From Paguma larvata (Eukaryota; Chordata; Mammalia; Carnivora; Viverridae): a DNA stretch of 64,000 nucleotides. Made by a program: the position numbers and the translations under genes. Positions 57,466 to 64,000 of the stretch are shown piece after piece. The notes under the pieces are model-generated. The model was not told the DNA's origin. It saw only the letters and a program-made list of their open reading frames with translations, and searched no databases. The stretch spans positions 96,027,804 through 96,091,803 of the forward strand of contig CM057826.1 of assembly GCA_030068075.1 (NCBI GenBank). The letters run 5' to 3'. Within the stretch, counting starts at the first letter, position 1; every line of letters begins with the position of its first letter.

Positions 57466-58984
57466 CTCAATTTTTAAATCAAAATTAAGGTAACCAAATC
57501 CTGGAATCCTGTTAAGAATCAGGAACAACTTTTCAAAGAGTACACTGAACTAAATGACATGTATGTCTCCAGGTCAGGGACAGGTCAGTATTTTCATGGC
57601 ACTGAATCCCTCTGAAAGACACGGAGACCAGGGGCTTCTAGAAATCGTGACAATTAAGCTCACTTTCTGGAAACTGGCTGCTTCATGACCCTACTGAGAG
57701 AAGAAGTGAATTCACTTTACTGCCAGGTGAATAAGGCAGAATTTTAAAGCTGCATTTAGTACTTACTGACTCGGTCGAGAGAAAAGCATCTGTCAAAATT
57801 CTTAAGCATACAAGACCCAATGTATTTCTTTAAACCAGAAGCCGGCAAGCAATTAAGTCAAATACATCCAAGGTAACTAGTTCTAACTGCTTCTTAATGA
57901 TCACATTATTGGACTTCAAAAAACTTGGTGTCCAGTGCTTCAAAGGGCTACAAATGAGTGTATTTTTTTCTTGATCAACTACGAAATTACATGATGTCAA
58001 ATAACTTACATGCCTTTTCTGTTCTGAGAAATTGGTATTTACAGTTTTCATAGCAACATAATTTTTTTTCTTTTTAGAAATGAGAAACATTATTTTTGTA
58101 AGTCTTATTTGTTTGAAGTAACATTTGCCAAGAAATCAAACTCCAAAATATATTTTCCAACTGCAGCTCTGAGTTTATGCCACTCAAAAATGATTATAAT
58201 TTTAAAAGCACAACATAATATATAGAAAAAAATGTTTTGTTCAAGGCAGATTTTCACACCCTTGGCATTCTTTTCACATTTGTGTTTGTTATCAGAGTAA
58301 AGATAACTGTATTACATTTCTGGAAATTAAACTGAAAGAATTTTTAGAAATTGTATGGTTTGAGAAGAAGGCAGTTTGTGGAAAAGAGACAAAATAAGGA
58401 TTTTACCAAAACAGCAATCAAAAGAAAACATACATATCACGGGATTAACTACTCTCCTCCTTGGAGCCATCTCCCTCTAAAGGAAATTATTTTTAAATTT
58501 TCTCATGGATACTAATGTCATATGAAGCTGCTCTCGCTGTTGGTATTTGTGCTTGTTGACATATAACCTGTGACTAACGCTGGAGCCCAAAGAAAGTCAA
58601 TTTCCCTTTCCGTTTCCACCAGGTGACATGAATCCCCAAGTTTCCACTAGATCCTCCCCTTTCTGGAGAGACCTCTTTCTTCTGTAAACGATTCTTCTCA
58701 AGAAGAAGCCATAGCATTACATAAAACTTCTCTTTCATGGAATCAGCCACCAAGAGCAAGGATCATGAAGAGTAGCCTCGGTTAGTCCCTCAGTGACCAG
58801 CAACCCTCATTCCTTACAGACATCTGAGGACTACTAAACACACTGTCCTGAGAAAGCCTGGGACTGCACAGTTAAAAGGTAGATACAGATAACCATAAAA
58901 AAAGTAAGAGATCCTGTTCAATGGCTGATGAATATAGTCCATAACTCAATAGGACTTCACAGACCCTCCAGACAGTAAGCTTCC
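57466..58984. other. Unassigned AT-rich sequence
   Basis: No gene or named repeat recognised. Confidence 0.4.
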
Positions 58985-59260
58985 AGGTTTAGTGGGCAGG
59001 TCTTCAGAGAGGATACATCTGAAGTGAGCCTTGAAGTCTGACCAGGATGTTGACAGGAAGAGAAGGCCCTGTGTGGAGGTGTTCCAGCTGGAATTTGCAA
59101 CTCTTGCAAAGGGGAGAAAATGCTAGATGCTATAAAAAAGGAGAGTTGTCAAGCTTGGTTGAACCGTGAGTTTGCTCAGGTGAGTCGAGGTGGAAGGAGG
59201 CAAGGAAAGGGTAGCCTGGGGAGGGTCTTGGAGGGAAGCGCTAGGAGTTCTTACCTGAGA
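58985..59260 (+). repeat. Ancient dispersed repeat, family unassigned, copy 1
   Basis: 'atctgaagtgagccttgaag', 'gtgttccagctggaatttgc' and 'actcttgcaaagg' resemble a widespread mammalian repeat consensus (…gagctgagccttgaaggatgag…cattccaggcagagg…gtgcaaaggc…) whose family name I cannot give with confidence. Confidence 0.4.
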
Positions 59261-59472
59261 AGCATGGCAGCCTCAGTGATCAGGACCCTTGTATGACTGC
59301 CTGTCAATCTACACCCTCGGCTTCACCTGCACATCCTATACGTATCGCCATCCTGCAATGAGAAGTAGCTCCCGAAGCAGAGTGGGAAGGGAACTATATT
59401 CTCCTATGTTTGCTTGCATGGAATAAAGCCACATTTAAGACCATCAAGGTTCCATTCCTTTGATGGGCATTC

Positions 59473-59486
59473 TTTTTTTTTTTTTT
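59473..59486 (+). repeat. (T)14 run
   Basis: Uninterrupted T run. Could be the complement of an A tail, but no element abuts it. Confidence 0.95.
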
Positions 59487-59694
59487 CTTGTCAATTAGTA
59501 CAGTATGTCAGAACGAAAACTGGTTTGAGCTTCTTATCCAGTTGCTCTTCCCTAAGTGTTTAGTGTGTGCTCTGCACTGGGCTGTTCATAAGGGACACCA
59601 AATTGAATGAGACCTCAACTTCACACTCAACAAGTTTATAGTCTGTATAATCACTTTGAAAACTCTTTCAGTTTTTTAAAATTTAAAAAGGCAC

Positions 59695-60150
59695 CTGCTC
59701 CAGAAATAATTCTACTTCTAGGTATTTATACAAGAGGAATGAAAACATAATTCACAAAAAAGCCTTGTCCAGGAATGTTCATAGCAGCTTTATCCATCAT
59801 AGCCAAAAATGAGAAATAAGCCAGGTGTCCGTCAACAGAAGAATGGGTAACTGTGGTCAATTCATCAATGGAAGATTCCTTGGTAATAAAAGAGGACGAA
59901 CCACAGATTCATGCGAGGTCATAGATGCATCTCAAAGGCATGCTGAGTGAAAAGAACTAAATGCAAGAAGGCACATAGTATCTGATTCTATTCCATTCTA
60001 TAATAAGCAAAATTTGGTTGGGAATAGGTAGAAGGGAGCTTTCTGGAGTGATGGAAATATTGTGTGCCTTGATATTCTTTCCACAAAACTAAATGAATAG
60101 AGTTACTATCTGGGCACTTCACTGTATGTGAATTATAACTCAAACAAAAT
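59695..60150 (+). mobile_element. L1 3' end (ORF2 tail and 3' UTR)
   Basis: 'atgttcatagcagctttatc', 'tgtccgtcaacagaagaatg', 'aatggaagattccttggtaa', 'atgctgagtgaaaagaacta' and 'gtatgtgaattataactcaa' are the standard L1 ORF2-end and 3' UTR series in sense orientation. Confidence 0.85.
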
Positions 60151-60214
60151 AGAGAGTTTTGGGAAACAAGTGCAAAATATGGTACAAAAGAGGAAACGGG
60201 TGCATTAGACACAT

Positions 60215-60420
60215 AGCATTACCCTGGAGCGAAGTCTTGAAAGATGAGTATAAGAGCCAGGTTGCAAGACAAGGGAAGAGAAAATATCCCTGACAGAGGA
60301 AGTAGATGTACAAAAAGTAGGAGGGCCCTGGCCTTTCATGTACCAGGGAGAACTCCTGACGGCTGGACCACAGTGGGGAAAGGATATAGTAGGAGACGTT
60401 CAAAGCCAGATCAGACCTCC
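60215..60420 (+). repeat. Ancient dispersed repeat, family unassigned, copy 2
   Basis: 'gcgaagtcttgaaagatgag', 'aggaagtagatgtacaaaaa' and 'aaagccagatcagacc' resemble the same consensus as the copy at 59.0 kb. The 177-codon frame running through it is therefore not a gene. Confidence 0.4.
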
Positions 60421-61109
60421 AGGCCCAAACACATAGACTCCCGTGCTTCTTCAGGAAGGACCGCTTTCAACACATGGAGCCTCTGGAAAGAACCAAGGAA
60501 GAAAGCTCAAAAAATCTCTAAGAGGACTGGACACAAACCCTTAACCACAGGCTCAAGTGCTGACCTGGGGGCTACACGAAACTCTATCTTAAATCCATTT
60601 TGGATTTGGTTTTCAAAAGACAACCTATGTGGTAAATCCTGTTGGGATATGTCATTTGGATTTCAGCTGTTCTCAAGGGAGGAAAAAATGTATTTGAAGG
60701 GTGTGCCACGGGCAATGAATTTATTTCAACATCCACTTACATTTGTGTTTTTTCCAGTATATTTAAAGGAACAGTAGCCCTGCGAGACACTAGGCCAGAG
60801 AGGAGGATTCTGTGGTTAAATGCTAAGGTTTGCGAAGTGCCACTTTTGGATACACATGAACACAATAAAGGTTTTGAAAAGGTTGCAGAGTCCCCAAACC
60901 AGCATTTCCCCATATTGTTATTATGAGAACTTTCTACCTGGTAATACCTAGCAACAGCCAGTAGAATTGTGCAACATGTTTTGAGATGGGTCTTAGGTAA
61001 AACCCAAATGAGATGGAAGTCTTTCAGGCCACCAGAGCAACACTTGGAAGCAGTCCAGTGGCTCAAGTCTTCCTAAACAGTTATAGCTTTCTTAACATAA
61101 GGTATCATA
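60421..61109. other. Unassigned sequence
   Basis: Nothing recognised. Confidence 0.4.
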
Positions 61110-61352
61110 ATAAGTGATAACTATATATACTGAGCACCTCCAAAGTTCTAGGTATTTTATGCTGTGTCTTATGTAATTCTCTACCAAGTCAAAAGCAGAT
61201 ACCATCAGAAGTCCAATTTTATATATAAGGATACAAACATATCAAGCTAAATACTTGCTTAAAATTTCATAGGTAATACATGACAGACCTGGAATATGAA
61301 CTGAGGCAGAATTTCTAACCACTATGCTAACTTCTATCTTAACCACTATGCC
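61110..61352 (-). mobile_element. MIR SINE, nearly full length
   Basis: 'atactgagcacctccaaagt', 'aaaatttcataggtaataca' and 'tctaaccactatgctaactt' follow MIR in reverse. The 'aaccactatgc' head motif is repeated about 24 bp on, a small local duplication. Confidence 0.75.
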
Positions 61353-64000
61353 AGTCAGTCATCTCCACTGTTCAACAGTAGTCAACTGCATTCCTTCGTG
61401 CATTCATTTGTTCATGTGTTCATTCATTCAAATCCATCTCTTAAGAACGAAGCCCTGATAAACTCAGGTAAAGTTCATTAATTAGAAAATATATTTTAAG
61501 TCTATTTTTGCTGAAACTTGGTTTTGGAGGTGGAAGTAGATCCTTTGTCTTCTCACTTCTGAGCAACAGGAGAATATCCTATCACCTACTTTTATCTCAG
61601 GAACATATCTGGCCTTGGTCATCCTGGCCAAAAATGGTATTGCCAAGCAGGTTTCAACCCTCATGGCTTTTCTGGGTTAGTGCTGATTCAGTCATTTAAT
61701 CAAGCCCTTCATGAAACACATTTTCTGGAATTTTCCTGAACCATATATTCTCAAAGTGGGCCAACGGATTCTCAAAAAGAACAAAAAAGGAAAGGAAAAA
61801 AAAAACTGAAAAGAATCTAAAGAAAGTAAAAATCACCAATAACTAATACCTAAAGTACTATAAATTTATAGAAGTACTATAAATTTCTTTGAGAAAATAT
61901 TTTAATTGTGGGCAAGTGTGACTCTATCTTAAGTAGCAGGTAAGAGATTGAATCTGACAAACATATCTGCCCTATTTATCTATTAATATATCTTTATCTC
62001 TTATCTGACAAGTATAAAGGGAAAATATTTTAATTTACTAGCAATACCATTTGCAAAAATTTTTCCATACTCTTACCAAGAAGAATGGCACCTTCTTGGA
62101 GGAGAGGAATTTTAATGTGATTTTTTCCCAATACCTTCTTTGCTCGCAGGCTCACACAGTTAAGTTTTGGGCTTTCTCCCCAGAGTTCATTAAATCTCAG
62201 AGCAGAGGAAGCTCACAAAAGATGAATTTAGCATCTGATATTTCACAATGCATTACCCTCAGGCTACTTGATCAGCATGAGATAACTAAAAAAAAAAATT
62301 GTTTTTAAATGTGTGAAGACAGTTCAGTGGAATACGCTACAGGCAAGCTAACACCCACCTCCCAGCCCCGATTCTGCTGCACTCTACTTTCAAGGGCACT
62401 GGGAGTGCAGCCTGCAGTCCCCAGAGAGACATTGGTGTGCAACTGCACTTTTCCACACTGGAGCTTGAATCCAAAATGTGGCCTCATTACCACATGCCGA
62501 CTAACAGACCATCACATTTTGGCCAAAATGTTTGTTACATTTTCTCCATCCCATCTCTGTGCCAATGAAGAGGCGTTTGCATATGCAAAACTTTGGGAGT
62601 GTATTTTAGAGCTCAGGCTGAACAGAAGTGTCAAGCATCTAAAAATATAGGATGAGCCCTACTTGTGTATCATCTATCATGCCAATCTGGATAATTCCAC
62701 AAATAATCAAAAATAGTATAGCTTTGGGAGGAATAAATTTGTCAAGAGTCAGAAGTTTAACCTACTCGTGGGAAGTAATGCAGCTCTGAAAACTTTGGTT
62801 TCTTAAAAGAGGGTTCAATTTTAATCAGATGGGATATACATTAAGCTTCCATATTCTTGTTATAAGAACATCCTCAAAACAGAACCATATGGAAGCAAGT
62901 AAAGACAACACAATATGCATACATCCAAGAGTTCAGGCTTATATAATTTTAAGAATGTTTAATAGTTCCATATTTACTATGCTAAAATAAGAAAAAAAAA
63001 GCTAACCAGCATAGCTAACCAGTTAACTGCAAGGGCACATCTGAAATGACAAGAATATAAGCTTAAGATCCTCAACATGCAGATTCCAGAAGCTTCTGGC
63101 AAAGTCAAGTATGTCAAGTTTCTGACTTGTAATATCACACCATCCCATCTTCTGCCATCTGCCTCTAGCAAATGTCAGTGTATTCCCAGGATGGAAACAT
63201 GCTTCCTTTCTGAATCATTCCTACAAAGCCTTCAAAAATACGGCCCTACTGCAGTGGAACATTATTGCCTTGAATTCATAGCCTCCTTCAGTAACTCAGA
63301 AGAATCAAGAATTCCCTCATCTAAATGACTCGTGTCTACAGTGAATGAGGCAAACACAAACTTCCGTACTGACAGCCCAATTAGGGCCAAACCATCTTTG
63401 AGAAATGGGAACTACAGAAACTCACCATCTACAAGAAAGTACTGAGGCTTCCAAGGACATGTTAGAAAACAGAACGTTAGAATCACCTCCCCATTTGGGT
63501 TTTTCATGAAGAGGTCTTTGAGCTTGCAATTTCTGTTTTCTGTTGCTGGTGGATTTATGAGACTCGCAGAGTACAGTGCCCTTATTGCAGTGTTACAACA
63601 TTCTGTATGATTAATTGATTGCAAATCATTGCATAGGATGCCAAAATCACTGGTAGGAAGCAGGTCATTAAATAAAATTAAAGCTCTGCCAATGTTTTGC
63701 TTGTAAACGTTACTTCCCAAGCCTTACAGCACCATTTCTTACAAAATGGCCTCAATTCACCAGAGAACCAGAGTGTCCTATATTTTTGGCCAATGATCCA
63801 AATATTCTATATTTAATCCAAACATCCAGCATGTTATGTTTTAGGAAGAAAAAGCTAGAGTGTAATGAAATTTGCACAAAGAGAGCCATGGAAAAGAGTC
63901 ATCATGAAAATAATTAAATTTTGCACAGCCTTACTGTGAAATTGTTCAGTGAAAGGCCCAGAGTCCTGTCCTGCATAACTGGAAACTTTGTAAGATTACA
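61353..64000. other. Unassigned sequence to the window end
   Basis: No named repeat. A 15-bp direct repeat AAGTACTATAAATTT occurs at 61853-61867 and 61872-61886. An open frame on the minus strand (63412-63726) next to a consensus donor is treated as a hypothesis only. Confidence 0.35.

Noticed and set aside
60244..60777. 177-codon plus-strand frame
   Set aside because: Most of the first half lies in an ancient dispersed repeat. No splice sites, domain or codon bias support it.
1..64000. CRISPR arrays, operons, prophage, bacterial RNA genes, rRNA or functional tRNA genes
   Set aside because: None seen. The tRNA-like boxes belong to SINEs, and repeat content and splice signals show a mammalian nuclear genome.

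Overview
This is a vertebrate nuclear DNA window from a carnivore, most likely a cat (Felidae or a close feliform). The main evidence is twelve copies of a tRNA-Lys-derived CAN-SINE. They have a CGCCTGGGTGGCTCAG head, a GTTCGAG-type B box, a CT-rich 3' part and an AATAAATAAAC tail, and the internal sequence fits the felid subfamily better than the dog or bear/mustelid ones. There are no operons, CRISPR arrays, phage or other prokaryotic features.

Most of the window is intergenic or intronic. The recognisable fraction is interspersed repeats: twelve CAN-SINEs, about 20 old MIR fragments (several faint), three MLT1-type MaLR LTRs, MER5-type hAT fragments, and pieces of ancient L1/HAL1. L1 material is concentrated at 5.6-6.9 kb (antisense), 41.7-42.3 kb (a 5' region) and 52.9-60.2 kb (HAL1 plus several L1 3' ends, with three SINEs nested in the HAL1). 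A 320-bp (GAAA)n/(GGAA)n tract lies at 33.7-34.0 kb.

The only protein-coding feature I can argue for is a terminal exon on the minus strand at 46,089-46,252. It has a strong 3' splice site with branch point and pyrimidine tract, 53 codons with mammalian codon bias and raised CpG, and a TAA stop. An AATAAA lies about 950 bp beyond the stop. I do not recognise the gene, and no upstream exon is convincing here, so the rest of the gene would lie mostly beyond the right edge. Two weaker exon candidates (20.9 kb plus strand, 63.4 kb minus strand) are reported as hypotheses.

The non-repeat stretches contain motifs that look regulatory. These are a set of CTCF-like cores at 36.8, 39.1, 41.4 and 46.1 kb all on the minus strand (plus one at 15.2 kb) with one forward core at 24.3 kb, and a POU octamer, homeodomain site and consensus RFX X-box within 115 bp at 47.0-47.2 kb. 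There are also TAAT-rich single-copy blocks (21.4-22.3, 37.1 and 40.2 kb) that could be conserved enhancers. All repeat family names come from remembered consensus patterns, not a database search, and boundaries are approximate unless target-site duplications are given. I found no new biological system.
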